64,000 bases of DNA from JALORV01 sp963703945 (lineage in GTDB: Bacteria; Pseudomonadota; Gammaproteobacteria; Burkholderiales; Burkholderiaceae_F): the NCBI GenBank assembly GCA_963703945.1, contig CAVPGM010000011.1, positions 1-64,000 on the forward strand, in the 5' to 3' direction. The notes below the pieces were generated by a model. The model saw only the letters and a list, made by a program, of their open reading frames with translations, was not told where the DNA came from and made no database searches. The position numbers were made by a program, and so were the translations under genes. Shown here piece by piece: positions 25,322 through 34,360 of the stretch (within the stretch, counting starts at the first letter, position 1; every line of letters begins with the position of its first letter).

Positions 25322-25710
25322 TTGCGATAGATGAGTTCGGGGTCCTGCAACACCGGATCCACCGTGATCCAGCGTTCGCCGTCGAGGCGCCTGTAAAAGC
25401 AGCTCGCCCGGCCGGTGTGGCAGGCGATCCCGCCCGCCTGCGACACAGCGTACAGGACGACGTCGCCATCACAGTCCAGGCGGATCTCTTCGACCCTTTG
25501 CACGTGCCCGCTTTCCTCGCCCTTGCGCCACAGCCGGCCGCGCGAGCGTGACCAGTAGACAGCGAGCCGCGTGCGGTCGGTCTCGATCAGCGCGGTGCGG
25601 TCGGCCCAGGCGACCATCAGCACGCGCTGGCTCACCGCGTCCTGCGCGATGACCGGGACCAGCCCGTCGGCGCCGAAACAGATCTCGTCCAGCCAGGCAG
25701 GAGAGTTCAT
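25318..25710 (-). CDS. hisI: Phosphoribosyl-AMP cyclohydrolase
   Basis: Opens the purine ring of phosphoribosyl-AMP in the third step of histidine synthesis, with zinc and magnesium. The 130-residue protein has the family stretches VLMVAWADRTAL, YWSRSRGRLWRKGEESGH, the metal-binding LDCDGD and CHTGRASCFYR. Its ribosome binding site (AAGGGGG) is part of the repeat-like hairpin cluster that fills the gap to hisF. It overlaps hisE by four bases. Confidence 0.96.
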   Translation of the reverse strand: MNSPAWLDEICFGADGLVPVIAQDAVSQRVLMVAWADRTALIETDRTRLAVYWSRSRGRLWRKGEESGHVQRVEEIRLDCDGDVVLYAVSQAGGIACHTGRASCFYRRLDGERWITVDPVLQDPELIYRK

Positions 25711-25773
25711 GTTGCCCCCTTCGCCCTACGGGCGTCCCCCCCCGCGGGGGCCTTCGGAGCGGCCGTGCGGCGC
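25711..25773. repeat. Cluster of three short hairpins (REP-like) between hisF and hisI
   Basis: The 63-base gap holds three consecutive inverted repeats: CGCCC-TAC-GGGCG, CCCCC-GC-GGGGG and GAGCG...CGCTC. Similar C/G-rich units starting with CCCCCTTCG and including CTACGGGCG are scattered in many Burkholderiales genomes, as far as I recall. The unit includes the hisI ribosome binding site, so it could affect hisI expression. Confidence 0.45.
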
Positions 25774-26547
25774 TCATCCGAGCCGCATCGGCACACCGCG
25801 AGCGGCCATGTATTCCTTGGCTGCCTGTACGGTGTATTCGCCGTAATGAAAGATCGACGCGGCCAGCACGGCATCCGCACCGCCAATGGTCACCCCGTCG
25901 GCCAGGTGCTGCAGGTTGCCGACCCCGCCCGAGGCGATCACCGGCACCGAAACGGCATCGGCAACGGCGCGCGTCAATTCGAGATCGAAACCCTGGCGCG
26001 TGCCGTCGCGGTCCATGCTGGTCAGCAGGATCTCGCCGGCTCCCAGTTGCGCTGCACGGCGCGCCCAGTCGATCGCATCGATGCCGGTCGGCGTTCGCCC
26101 GCCGTGCGTGAACACTTCCCAGCCCGCGTCCGCGCGGTCCCGCAGCCGCCGCCGCGCATCGATCGCCACCACGATGCACTGCGCTCCGTAGCGCGCGCTG
26201 GCCTGGGCGATCAGCGACGGATCGTTGACGGCCGCAGTGTTGACCGAGATCTTGTCGGCGCCGGCATTCAGCAGCCGCCGCACGTCATCGACACGACGCA
26301 CACCGCCGCCAACGGTCAACGGGATGAAGACCTGCTCGGCGACCGACTCGATGACGTGCAGGATCATGTCGCGCTGGTCGGACGAGGCGGTGATGTCCAG
26401 GAAAGTCAGTTCGTCCGCTCCTTCGGCGTCGTAGCGGGCTGCGATCTCGACCGGGTCGCCCGCATCGCGGAGCGCGACGAAATTGACGCCCTTGACGACG
26501 CGCCCGCCGGTGACGTCGAGACAGGGAATGATGCGCTTGGCCAGCAT
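25774..26547 (-). CDS. hisF: Imidazole glycerol phosphate synthase cyclase subunit
   Basis: Uses ammonia delivered by HisH to turn PRFAR into imidazole glycerol phosphate and AICAR. The 257-residue TIM barrel carries the catalytic Asp11 (PCLDV) and a second Asp near residue 130 (VVAIDAR), with phosphate-binding loops PLTVGGGVR and PVIASGGVGN. The gene is separated from hisA by a thioredoxin-like gene on the opposite strand, so it needs its own promoter in the 109 bases upstream. It leads the run hisF-hisI-hisE-hinT-tatABC. Confidence 0.97.
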   Translation of the reverse strand: MLAKRIIPCLDVTGGRVVKGVNFVALRDAGDPVEIAARYDAEGADELTFLDITASSDQRDMILHVIESVAEQVFIPLTVGGGVRRVDDVRRLLNAGADKISVNTAAVNDPSLIAQASARYGAQCIVVAIDARRRLRDRADAGWEVFTHGGRTPTGIDAIDWARRAAQLGAGEILLTSMDRDGTRQGFDLELTRAVADAVSVPVIASGGVGNLQHLADGVTIGGADAVLAASIFHYGEYTVQAAKEYMAARGVPMRLG

Positions 26548-26656
26548 GTCGTTGGGTTCTTTCAGTCGGACTCTAACGCAACGGCTGAGCAGCGTTCCCT
26601 TCCAGTGCCCGGATCACGGGGTTCCCCGCCCGCCGGATTGCGACTGCAATGGTCTG

Positions 26657-27685
26657 ATGCTCCAGGTCCACCAGCTGAACCGTCGTGCGTTGCTGCTCGC
26701 CGCCGGCGTCGTGCTCGCGCTTGGCACCACCCGCTTATGCGCCCAGACCACCTCGCCGCACGCGATCGCCATCCCGCGCTGGTTCGTCGAATCCTTCCTG
26801 GATTTCCGCGAGGACATTGGCGAGGCGCGCCGGGGCGGCAAGCGCGTGATGATCTACTTCGGGCAGGACGGGTGTCCCTACTGCAAGCTGCTGATGCAGA
26901 CCACGTTCGCCGAGACCCGCATCGTCGACAAGGCGCAGAAAGATTTCGTACCGATCGCGCTCAACCTGTGGGGCGACCGCGAAGTGACCTGGGTCGACGG
27001 CCGGCGCATGAGCGAGAAGGACTTGGGTCGCCTGCTGCAGGTTCAGTTCACGCCGACGCTGCTGTTTTTCGACGAGAACGCCCGCGTGATCGTGCGCCTG
27101 AACGGCTATCAGCCACCGCACCAAATGGAAGCCGCGCTCGATTACGTGGCCAACCGTCTCGAGGAGAAGCAGTCGTTCGCCGACTACCTACAGCGATCGG
27201 TCAGCGAATCAGCCAGCCCGACACTGCATGACGAGCCGTTCTTCATGCGGCCTCCGTATGACCTTGCGCGATCGGCGAACCGCCCGCTGCTGGTCGTCTT
27301 CGAGCGGGCACCGTGTGCGAGCTGCGACGAACTGCATCGCGACCATTTCCGGCGCCGCGAGATCGCCCAGCAACTCGCCCGCATGAACGTCGCCCGCTTC
27401 GATCCGTCGAGCCATGTCGAGCTGATCGGGCCCGATGGTCGCCGCACGACGGCGTCGGCGTGGGCGCGTGACCTGAGCATCACCTTTGCACCGACTCTGG
27501 TGTTCTTCGATCGCGGCGTCGAAGTGTTCCGCGTCGAAGCCTATGTACGGCCGTTCCACCTGGCGTCGGCGCTTGAGTATGTCTCCACCGGCGCATACCG
27601 GACGGAGCCCAGCTTCCAGCGCTTCGTCCAGGCACGGGCCGACGGGCTGCGCGCCCGCGGCGAGACGGTCGACCTCTGGAAGTAG
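26657..27685 (+). CDS. Exported protein with two thioredoxin-like domains
   Basis: A 342-residue protein with two thioredoxin folds in tandem. Domain 1 (about 40-170) has the active site DGCPYCK with Cys73 and Cys76 and the cis-proline in FTPTLLFF. Domain 2 (about 205-330) has APCASCDE with Cys220 and Cys223 and APTLVFF. The N-terminus (NRRALLLAAGVVLALG) looks like a signal peptide and has a twin arginine, so Tat export is possible. It resembles SoxW-like periplasmic thiol-disulfide proteins, but I would not name a pathway. It is on the opposite strand to the flanking hisF and hisA and splits the his genes in two. Confidence 0.85.
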   Translation: MLQVHQLNRRALLLAAGVVLALGTTRLCAQTTSPHAIAIPRWFVESFLDFREDIGEARRGGKRVMIYFGQDGCPYCKLLMQTTFAETRIVDKAQKDFVPIALNLWGDREVTWVDGRRMSEKDLGRLLQVQFTPTLLFFDENARVIVRLNGYQPPHQMEAALDYVANRLEEKQSFADYLQRSVSESASPTLHDEPFFMRPPYDLARSANRPLLVVFERAPCASCDELHRDHFRRREIAQQLARMNVARFDPSSHVELIGPDGRRTTASAWARDLSITFAPTLVFFDRGVEVFRVEAYVRPFHLASALEYVSTGAYRTEPSFQRFVQARADGLRARGETVDLWK

Positions 27686-27706
27686 CGCCGGGCCGGGCAC
27701 GTCCGA

Positions 27707-28459
27707 CTAGCGGGATTCGCCGGCCAATCCGTCCGCGCGTTCCTGCGCACTGCGGAAATCGATCGCGCCCTCATAGAGCGAGCGACCAAGGACGGCCGCA
27801 GTCACGCCCTCGCTCTCGACCGCACACAGCGCCTCCACATCCGCCAGCCCCGCGATCCCTCCGCTGGCGATCACCGGGATCTTCACGTGCCGAGCGAGCT
27901 CGACCGTCGCCTCAAGATTGACGCCGGTCATCATGCCGTCGCGGCCGATGTCGGTGTACAGAATGGCCTCGACGCCGTAGTCCTCGAACTTCTTCGCCAG
28001 GTCGGTGACATCATGCCCGGTGAGTTTGCTCCATCCGTCGGTCGCAACCTTGCCGCCTTTGGCGTCGAGCGCGACGATGACATGGCCGGCGAACGCGCTG
28101 CACGCATCGTGCAGGAAACCGGGATTCTTCACGGCCGCGGTGCCGATCACCACGAAGCTCACACCGTCGTCGATGTAGCGTTCGATGGTGTCGAGGTCCC
28201 GTATGCCACCGCCAAGCTGGATCGGCAGATCCTCGCCCACGGCCTTGACCATCTTCCTCACCACCGCCTCGTTGATCGGGCGGCCCGAGCGGGCCGCATT
28301 CAAGTCGACGATGTGCATGCGGCGCGCGCCCTGCGCACGCCAGTGTCTTGCCATCGCGACCGGGTCATCTGAGAACACCGTCACGTTCTTGTCGAGGTCG
28401 CCCTGACGCAGACGAACGCAATGCCCGTCCTTGATGTCGATGGCTGGTATCAGCAGCAT
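27707..28459 (-). CDS. hisA: ProFAR isomerase
   Basis: Converts ProFAR to PRFAR, the fourth step of histidine synthesis. The 250-residue TIM barrel has the catalytic Asp8 (PAIDIKDG), a second Asp in VALDAKGG, TDIGRDGMMTG, and the phosphate loops QLGGGIRD and IASGGIAG. It is 71 bases downstream of hisH. Its stop codon faces the stop of the thioredoxin-like gene with a 21-base gap. Confidence 0.97.
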   Translation of the reverse strand: MLLIPAIDIKDGHCVRLRQGDLDKNVTVFSDDPVAMARHWRAQGARRMHIVDLNAARSGRPINEAVVRKMVKAVGEDLPIQLGGGIRDLDTIERYIDDGVSFVVIGTAAVKNPGFLHDACSAFAGHVIVALDAKGGKVATDGWSKLTGHDVTDLAKKFEDYGVEAILYTDIGRDGMMTGVNLEATVELARHVKIPVIASGGIAGLADVEALCAVESEGVTAAVLGRSLYEGAIDFRSAQERADGLAGESR

Positions 28460-28530
28460 GGAATGGGCCCGGTGTGGGCGATGTGCAGCAGGCGGAGGGG
28501 AGCGGTGGCTGGCGGACGAACGCGTGCGCG

Positions 28531-29163
28531 TTAGGGCGCCCAGCGGATGAAGTTCTCGTATATGCGCAAACCGGCAGCGGCGCTTTTCTCGGGGTGAAAC
28601 TGGGTGGCAAAAATATTATCCCGCGCAACCGCGCAGGTAAAGCTGTTGCCGTATTCGCTCGCACCCGCCGTCAGCGCTGGATCATCGGGGACAACGTAAT
28701 AGCTGTGGACGAAATAAAACCAGCTGTCGTCGGGCACCCCAGCCCATAACGGATGCGATTGTGACTGCTTCACCCGGTTCCAGCCCATGTGTGGCACCTT
28801 GAGCCGTTGTCCGTTCGGTGCCGCTGGCGCAGTTTCCTCGAAACGCACGACGCGGCCGGGAAACACTCCCAGCCCCGGGGTCGGACCCTCGTCGCTGCGA
28901 TCGAACAGCATCTGCTCACCAATGCACACAGCAAGCAGTGGCTTGCTCGCCGCCGATTCGCGCACCGCGCCCTCCAGCCCCGACTCGCGCAGGTAGCGCA
29001 TGCAGTCGGGCATTGCGCCCTGGCCCGGGAACACGACGCGTGCGGCAGACCGCACCACATCGGCGTCCGAACTGATGCGAACAGACTCGCGCGGCGCCAC
29101 GTGCTCGATCGCCTTGGCGACCGAGCGCAGGTTGCCCATGCCGTAGTCGACGATGGCGATCAT
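28531..29163 (-). CDS. hisH: Imidazole glycerol phosphate synthase glutaminase subunit
   Basis: Class I glutamine amidotransferase that makes ammonia for HisF. The 210-residue protein starts MIAIVDYGMGNLRSV, which sets the ATG at 29163. The nucleophile is Cys80 in LLAVCIGEQML, in which the residue after IG is Glu where most homologues have Met or Leu, and the His-Glu pair is in FATQFHPEKS. The oxyanion loop region reads FPGQGAMPDCM. It lies 26 bases after hisB. Confidence 0.96.
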   Translation of the reverse strand: MIAIVDYGMGNLRSVAKAIEHVAPRESVRISSDADVVRSAARVVFPGQGAMPDCMRYLRESGLEGAVRESAASKPLLAVCIGEQMLFDRSDEGPTPGLGVFPGRVVRFEETAPAAPNGQRLKVPHMGWNRVKQSQSHPLWAGVPDDSWFYFVHSYYVVPDDPALTAGASEYGNSFTCAVARDNIFATQFHPEKSAAAGLRIYENFIRWAP

Positions 29164-29189
29164 CGCTTCGGGTGTACGCCGCTGCGCGG

Positions 29190-29795
29190 CTACAGCGTCC
29201 CCTTGGTTGACGGGATGGTTCCAGCGGCGCGCGGATCGGGTTCGACGGCCATTCGCAAGGCGCGGCCGAATGCCTTGAAGACGGTTTCGCACTGGTGATG
29301 CGCATTGTCGCCGCGCAGGTTGTCGACATGCAGCGTGACCGCCGCATGATTGACGAATCCCTGGAAGAACTCGTGCGCAAGGTCAACGTCGAATTCACCG
29401 ATCATCGCGCGCTTGAACGGCACATTCCACTCGAGGCTCGGACGGCCCGACAGATCGACCACCACGCGCGATAGCGCCTCGTCAAGCGGAACATAGGCGT
29501 GCCCGTAACGGCGCACGCCGGCCTTGTCACCGATCGCTTGCGCGAAAGCCTGGCCCAGCGCGATGCCGATGTCCTCGATGGTGTGATGACCGTCGATATG
29601 CAGATCGCCACGCGCTTCGACGATCACGTCGAGCAGGCCATGGCGGGCCAGCTGGTCCAGCATGTGGTCGAAGAAGCCGACTCCCGAGGCGACCTGGCAG
29701 CGGCCGCTGCCGTCCAGCACGAGTTCGACGCGGATCTGCGTCTCCTTTGTATTGCGTTCGACCGCAGCGCGGCGGACCGGTGCCTGTGCGGTCAC
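29190..29795 (-). CDS. hisB: Imidazoleglycerol-phosphate dehydratase
   Basis: Dehydrates imidazole glycerol phosphate, a manganese-dependent step. The 201-residue protein is the single-function form; there is no phosphatase domain as in E. coli HisB. The metal-binding histidine motifs GVGFFDHMLDQLARHG, DGHHTIEDIG and FFQGFVNHA are visible. The start is a GTG at 29795 with GGAGGG upstream, and it overlaps hisC by four bases (GTGA). Confidence 0.96.
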   Translation of the reverse strand: MTAQAPVRRAAVERNTKETQIRVELVLDGSGRCQVASGVGFFDHMLDQLARHGLLDVIVEARGDLHIDGHHTIEDIGIALGQAFAQAIGDKAGVRRYGHAYVPLDEALSRVVVDLSGRPSLEWNVPFKRAMIGEFDVDLAHEFFQGFVNHAAVTLHVDNLRGDNAHHQCETVFKAFGRALRMAVEPDPRAAGTIPSTKGTL

Positions 29796-30886
29796 GGCCG
29801 TCCCTCCAGGGCGGCGCGCAGCGCCTGCACGAAGGAATCGTTCTCGACACTGGTGCCGATGGTCGTTCGCAGACAGCCGGCGAGCAGGGGGTGCACGTGT
29901 GACACGTTCTTGATCAGTATGGCGCGCTGCTTCAGTCCGTTGAACACGGCATCCGGATCGCCGACGCGGAAAAGCAGGAAATTGGCGGCCGACGGGAACA
30001 CCTGGACTCCGCGCACGCCGCTCAAGGTGGTCGCAACTCGCGACCGCTCGGTGCGCACCATGACCGCCTGCTGCTCGAGCACACGCAGGTGCTCGAGCAG
30101 CAGGTCGGCGGCCGCCAGCGTCAGCACGTTGACGTTGTACGGCGGACGAAGCTTTTCGAGCTGGGCGACCCATTCGGGTTCGCCCGCCAGGTAGCCGAGC
30201 CGGATTCCCGCCAGCCCCAGCTTGGACAAGGTGCGCAGGATCAGCAGATTCGGCCAGTTGCGCAGCTGCGGCATCCAGGTGTCCTGCGCGAACGGGAGGT
30301 AGGCCTCGTCGATCACGACCAGCCCGGGCGCCGCGCGCAGGACTGCCTCGATGCCACTCCGCTCGAACAGGTTGCCCGTCGGGTTGTTCGGGTAGGCGAT
30401 GAACACCACGGCCGGCCGATGCTCGGCGATCGCCGCGAGTAGCGCATTGATGGCGAGAGTGAAGTCGGGGTTCAGCGGCACGCCGATGAAGCGACAGCCG
30501 TCGAAGCGGGCCGACAGCTCGTACATCGAGAAACTCGGCCACGGCGATACGACGGTCGCACCCGGTCGTGCGCAGGCCTGGATGACGAGGTGGATCAATT
30601 CGTCGGAACCGTTTCCGAGCATCAGGGTCGTGCCGAGCGGCAGCCCCATCGCCTTGGCCAGCCGCTCCTTGAATCCGCGCGGATCCGACATCGGATAGCG
30701 GTTCAGCGGCTGCTTTCCCAGACGCTCGCCAAGTTCGCGTTGCAGCGCTTCGGGCAGGCCGAACGGGTTCTCCATCGCATCGAGCTTGATGAACCCTACG
30801 GCGCTGGGCACCGGGTAAGCCTCGATCGCGCGCACATCGTCGCGTAGCACCGCGAGGTTGGGGCGTTGTCCGATGCGCGCGTTCAT
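29792..30886 (-). CDS. hisC: Histidinol-phosphate aminotransferase
   Basis: PLP-dependent fold-type I aminotransferase that makes histidinol phosphate from imidazole acetol phosphate with glutamate. The 364-residue protein shows FIKLDAMENPFG at the N-terminus, LMLGNGSDELI for PLP binding, AYPNNPTGN, and the Schiff-base lysine in RTLSKLGLAGIRLG. The ATG at 30886 begins where homology begins. It follows hisD after ten bases and overlaps hisB. Confidence 0.96.
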   Translation of the reverse strand: MNARIGQRPNLAVLRDDVRAIEAYPVPSAVGFIKLDAMENPFGLPEALQRELGERLGKQPLNRYPMSDPRGFKERLAKAMGLPLGTTLMLGNGSDELIHLVIQACARPGATVVSPWPSFSMYELSARFDGCRFIGVPLNPDFTLAINALLAAIAEHRPAVVFIAYPNNPTGNLFERSGIEAVLRAAPGLVVIDEAYLPFAQDTWMPQLRNWPNLLILRTLSKLGLAGIRLGYLAGEPEWVAQLEKLRPPYNVNVLTLAAADLLLEHLRVLEQQAVMVRTERSRVATTLSGVRGVQVFPSAANFLLFRVGDPDAVFNGLKQRAILIKNVSHVHPLLAGCLRTTIGTSVENDSFVQALRAALEGRP

Positions 30887-30896
30887 CGCGGCCGTC

Positions 30897-32222
30897 TCAA
30901 GGGGACCCGGGGCCGTCTTGAAGACGGTATTCGGCCGACATCGCGTGGGCAACGAGATGTTCGCCGCGCGCCAGCACGGAAGCGACCGGCCCCAGGCGCC
31001 GCGCTCCCGCGGCCGACACGGCGATGATGTTGGAGCGCTTGACGAAGTCGTACACGCCGAGCGGAGACGAGAAGCGCGCAGTGCGGACCGTGGGCAGCAC
31101 GTGGTTGGGGCCGGCGCAGTAATCGCCGAGCGATTCCGACGAATAGTGCCCGACAAAGATCGCGCCCGCATGCCGGATCTGCGGCAATACGGACTGCGGA
31201 TCAACCGTGACGATCTCCATATGTTCCGGTGCGACCCGGTTGCACAGGGCGACCGCCTCGTCGAGGTCGCGCGTCAGCACCAGCGCCCCTCGGTTGGCCA
31301 GCGACGCTGCGATGATCTCGCGCCGCGGCTGCCCGGGCAGCAGGCGCCCGATTGCCGCATCGACCGCCGTCAGCAGAGCCGGATCCGGGCTCAGCAGCAG
31401 AGCCTGCGCGAGTTCGTCATGCTCGGCCTGCGAGAAAAGATCCATCGCGATCCAGTCGGGATTCGCGCTGCCGTCGGCAATCACCAGGATCTCGGTCGGT
31501 CCGGCGATCATGTCGATGCCGACCGTGCCGAACACGCGCCGCTTGGCTGCGGCGACATACGCGTTGCCGGGCCCCACGACCTTGTCGACCGCCGGCACGG
31601 TCGCGGTGCCATAGGCGAGCGCCGCCACGGCCTGCGCCCCGCCGATCGCGAATGCCCGGGTAACCCCGCCGAGGCAAGCTGCGGCGAGCACCAGCGGGTT
31701 GCGCTCGCCGCCGGGCGTCGGCACGACCATGATCAACCGCTCGACCCCCGCCACATGTGCCGGAATCGCGTTCATCAGGACCGACGAGGGGTAGGCCGCC
31801 TTGCCGCCCGGCACGTAGAGTCCGACGCTCTCGAGCGGGGCGATGCGCTGTCCGGTGACCGACCCGTCGGCCTCGGTGCTGGTCCAGTCGCCCTGCATCA
31901 ACCGTGCGTGCTGCTCGCGGTGAAACGCACGGATCCGGTCGGCGGCGGTGTGCAGCGCTTCCCGCTGCACGGGCGGCAGGCTGTCGAACGCCGCGCGCAT
32001 CTCGTCCTGCGTGATCTCGAGCTCGGCCACGCTGTGCACCGCGAGCCGGTCGTAGCGTTGCGTGTACTCGAGCAGGGCCGCGTCACCTCGTGCCCGCACA
32101 TCGTCGACGATCGCGTTTGCCGCGCGCTCGATCGAGGCATCGATTGCGCTGTCTACCGCCACCAGTTGTGCGAACCCGGCCTCGAATCCGGCATCGCATG
32201 TGCTGAGCCTGCGAACGTTCAT
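30897..32222 (-). CDS. hisD: Histidinol dehydrogenase
   Basis: Zinc enzyme that oxidises histidinol to histidine in two NAD-dependent steps, the end of the pathway. The 441-residue protein has YVPGGKAAYPSSVLMN, DMIAGPTEILVIAD, the zinc-ligand region FSQAEHDE and AGPNHVLPT, all typical. The ATG at 32222 overlaps the hisG stop by four bases. Length matches the family. Confidence 0.97.
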   Translation of the reverse strand: MNVRRLSTCDAGFEAGFAQLVAVDSAIDASIERAANAIVDDVRARGDAALLEYTQRYDRLAVHSVAELEITQDEMRAAFDSLPPVQREALHTAADRIRAFHREQHARLMQGDWTSTEADGSVTGQRIAPLESVGLYVPGGKAAYPSSVLMNAIPAHVAGVERLIMVVPTPGGERNPLVLAAACLGGVTRAFAIGGAQAVAALAYGTATVPAVDKVVGPGNAYVAAAKRRVFGTVGIDMIAGPTEILVIADGSANPDWIAMDLFSQAEHDELAQALLLSPDPALLTAVDAAIGRLLPGQPRREIIAASLANRGALVLTRDLDEAVALCNRVAPEHMEIVTVDPQSVLPQIRHAGAIFVGHYSSESLGDYCAGPNHVLPTVRTARFSSPLGVYDFVKRSNIIAVSAAGARRLGPVASVLARGEHLVAHAMSAEYRLQDGPGSP

Positions 32223-32884
32223 GGCGCGACTGCGGGTCGCGCCACCGCCGCCTCGATGCGTTCGATCAGCGGCGCCAGTTCGCTGCGTCGAGTCTTCAGT
32301 GCCGACTGGTTGACGATCAGGCGCGACGAGATATTTGCGATCTGTTCGACCTCGACCAGTTTGTTCGCGCGCAGCGTTCCGCCGGAGGAGACGAGATCGA
32401 CGATAGCGTCGGCCAGCCCGGCGAGCGGTGCCAGTTCCATCGACCCGTAAAGCTTGATCAGGTCGACGTGTACTCCCTTCGCGGCAAAATGCTCGCGGGC
32501 CGCCTGTACGTACTTGGTCGCCACCCGCAGCCGCGCGCCGCGGCGCACCGCGGTCGCATAGTCGAATCCGGCGGGCACAGCCACGCACAGTCGGCAGCGC
32601 GCGATCCCAAGATCGACCGGCTGGTACAGCCCGCGATCACCCCACTGTGCGCTGTGTTCGAACAGCACGTCGCGCCCCGCGACACCCAGTTCGGCGGCGC
32701 CGTACTGGACGTAGGTCGGGACATCCGAGGCACGCACCACCACGACGCGCACCGCCGGATCCTCGGTGCGGATGATCAGCTTACGCGAGGTTTCCGGATC
32801 CTCGAGCGGGGCGATACCGGCCGCGACGAGCAGCGGCCGCGACTCGTCGAATATCCGTCCCTTCGAAAGTGCCAGCGTGATCAC
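32219..32884 (-). CDS. hisG: ATP phosphoribosyltransferase, short form
   Basis: First enzyme of histidine synthesis, joining ATP and PRPP. The 221-residue protein is the short form without the C-terminal regulatory domain, which in other bacteria works with the regulatory subunit HisZ; no hisZ is in this window. Typical stretches are LALSKGRIFDE at the start, AAELGVAGRDVLFE and the PRPP loop DAIVDLVSSGGTLRAN. The likely start is a GTG at 32884 (VITLALSKG). It follows murA after 20 bases. Confidence 0.95.
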   Translation of the reverse strand: MITLALSKGRIFDESRPLLVAAGIAPLEDPETSRKLIIRTEDPAVRVVVVRASDVPTYVQYGAAELGVAGRDVLFEHSAQWGDRGLYQPVDLGIARCRLCVAVPAGFDYATAVRRGARLRVATKYVQAAREHFAAKGVHVDLIKLYGSMELAPLAGLADAIVDLVSSGGTLRANKLVEVEQIANISSRLIVNQSALKTRRSELAPLIERIEAAVARPAVAP

Positions 32885-32904
32885 GGTGATTTTCGCCCGT
32901 TCGG

Positions 32905-34155
32905 TCAATGCACTCGCTCGATGCGGGCGCCGACCTGCGCGAGCTTCAGTTCCATGGTCTCGTATCCCCGGTCGAGATGGTAAATGCGATCGATCAGGGT
33001 TTCGCCCTGCGCGACCAGCGCGGCCACCACCAGCGTGGCCGATGCGCGCAGGTCGGTCGCCATCACGGGCGCGCCGGCGAGCCGGGTCACACCCTGCACC
33101 ACCGCGGTGTTGCCTTCGATGTCGATGTTGGCACCCAGCCGCTTCAGTTCGAGTACGTGCATGAAGCGGTTCTCGAATATCGTCTCGGTTATGCGGCCGA
33201 CGCCGTCGGCAATGCTGTCGAGCGCCATGAACTGCGCCTGCATATCGGTCGGAAACGCGGGATACGGGGCGGTGCGCAGGCTCACCGCGTGCGGACGCCC
33301 TCGCATCCGCACCCGGATCCAATCGGCCCCGCTATCCAGTTCTGCACCGGCCTCGCGCAGCTTGTCGAGCACCGCATCGAGCGTTGCGGGCGCGGCTCCC
33401 CGCAGCAGCACGTCGCCACCCGCGGCCGCCACCGCGCACAGAAAGGTGCCGGTTTCGATCCGGTCCGGCATCACCCGATGGCGCGCTCCCGCCAGTGTCG
33501 CAACACCCTGCACGACGATGCGGTCGGTACCCGCTCCGCCGACACGCGCTCCCATTGCATTGAGGGCCTGCGCCAGGTCTACCACTTCGGGCTCGCGGGC
33601 TGCGTTCTCGATCACCGTCTCGCCTTCGGCCAGTGTGGCGGCCATCATCAGGTTCTCGGTGCCGGTCACCGTCACCATGTCGGTCAGCACGCGCGCTCCG
33701 CGCAGCCGCGTTGCCTCGGCGATCAGATAACCTCCTTCGACATGGATCTTCGCACCGAGCAGTTCGAGTCCCTTGATGTGCTGGTCCACCGGGCGCGCGC
33801 CGATAGCGCATCCGCCGGGAAGGCTGACCCGCGCACGCCCGAAGCGCGCGAGCAACGGACCCAGTACGAGGATCGACGCACGCATCGTCTTGACGAGGTC
33901 GTACGGCGCTTCGGTGTTGGTTACCGCGTCCGCCTTCAGCCGCAGCGTGGCGCCATCGCGCTCGGCCGTGACGCCCATCTGGCGCAGCAGCTTGAGCGTG
34001 GTGCTGACGTCCTGCAGCCGGGGCACGTTATCGACCACGAGTTCGTCCCGCGTCAGCAACGACGCGCACAGGATCGGCAGCGCGGCGTTCTTGGCGCCCG
34101 AGATCGGGATTTCGCCGGCGAGCGTCGCGCCGCCGTGCACGATCAGCTTGTCCAT
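32905..34155 (-). CDS. murA: UDP-N-acetylglucosamine 1-carboxyvinyltransferase
   Basis: Transfers enolpyruvate from PEP to UDP-GlcNAc, the first committed step of peptidoglycan synthesis. The 416-residue protein begins MDKLIVHGG with Lys22 in ISGAKNAALP and the fosfomycin-target Cys116 in LPGGCAIGARPVDQHI. The frame is open 32 codons further upstream, but homology starts at ATG 34155. It lies between ibaG and hisG, the common gammaproteobacterial and betaproteobacterial order ibaG-murA-hisG. The 205-base gap to ibaG may hold a promoter. Confidence 0.97.
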   Translation of the reverse strand: MDKLIVHGGATLAGEIPISGAKNAALPILCASLLTRDELVVDNVPRLQDVSTTLKLLRQMGVTAERDGATLRLKADAVTNTEAPYDLVKTMRASILVLGPLLARFGRARVSLPGGCAIGARPVDQHIKGLELLGAKIHVEGGYLIAEATRLRGARVLTDMVTVTGTENLMMAATLAEGETVIENAAREPEVVDLAQALNAMGARVGGAGTDRIVVQGVATLAGARHRVMPDRIETGTFLCAVAAAGGDVLLRGAAPATLDAVLDKLREAGAELDSGADWIRVRMRGRPHAVSLRTAPYPAFPTDMQAQFMALDSIADGVGRITETIFENRFMHVLELKRLGANIDIEGNTAVVQGVTRLAGAPVMATDLRASATLVVAALVAQGETLIDRIYHLDRGYETMELKLAQVGARIERVH

Positions 34156-34360
34156 CGACAGCGCCGGCGCTCTCGGCACGCGAAAGACGACCGGCCGCGT
34201 GACCCGGCGGTCGGGGAAAGCGAGACGTGAAGCCACATCGGCCATGAGCACACTCCTGAGTCGGTATCTGCACAGCGAGAAGACCGACGCAGGGTGGGCC
34301 CGCGGCTTGAAGGCGCGGGGAAGGTTGCGTGAAGGCGCGGTGAAGTGCGCAAAGAAGCCA

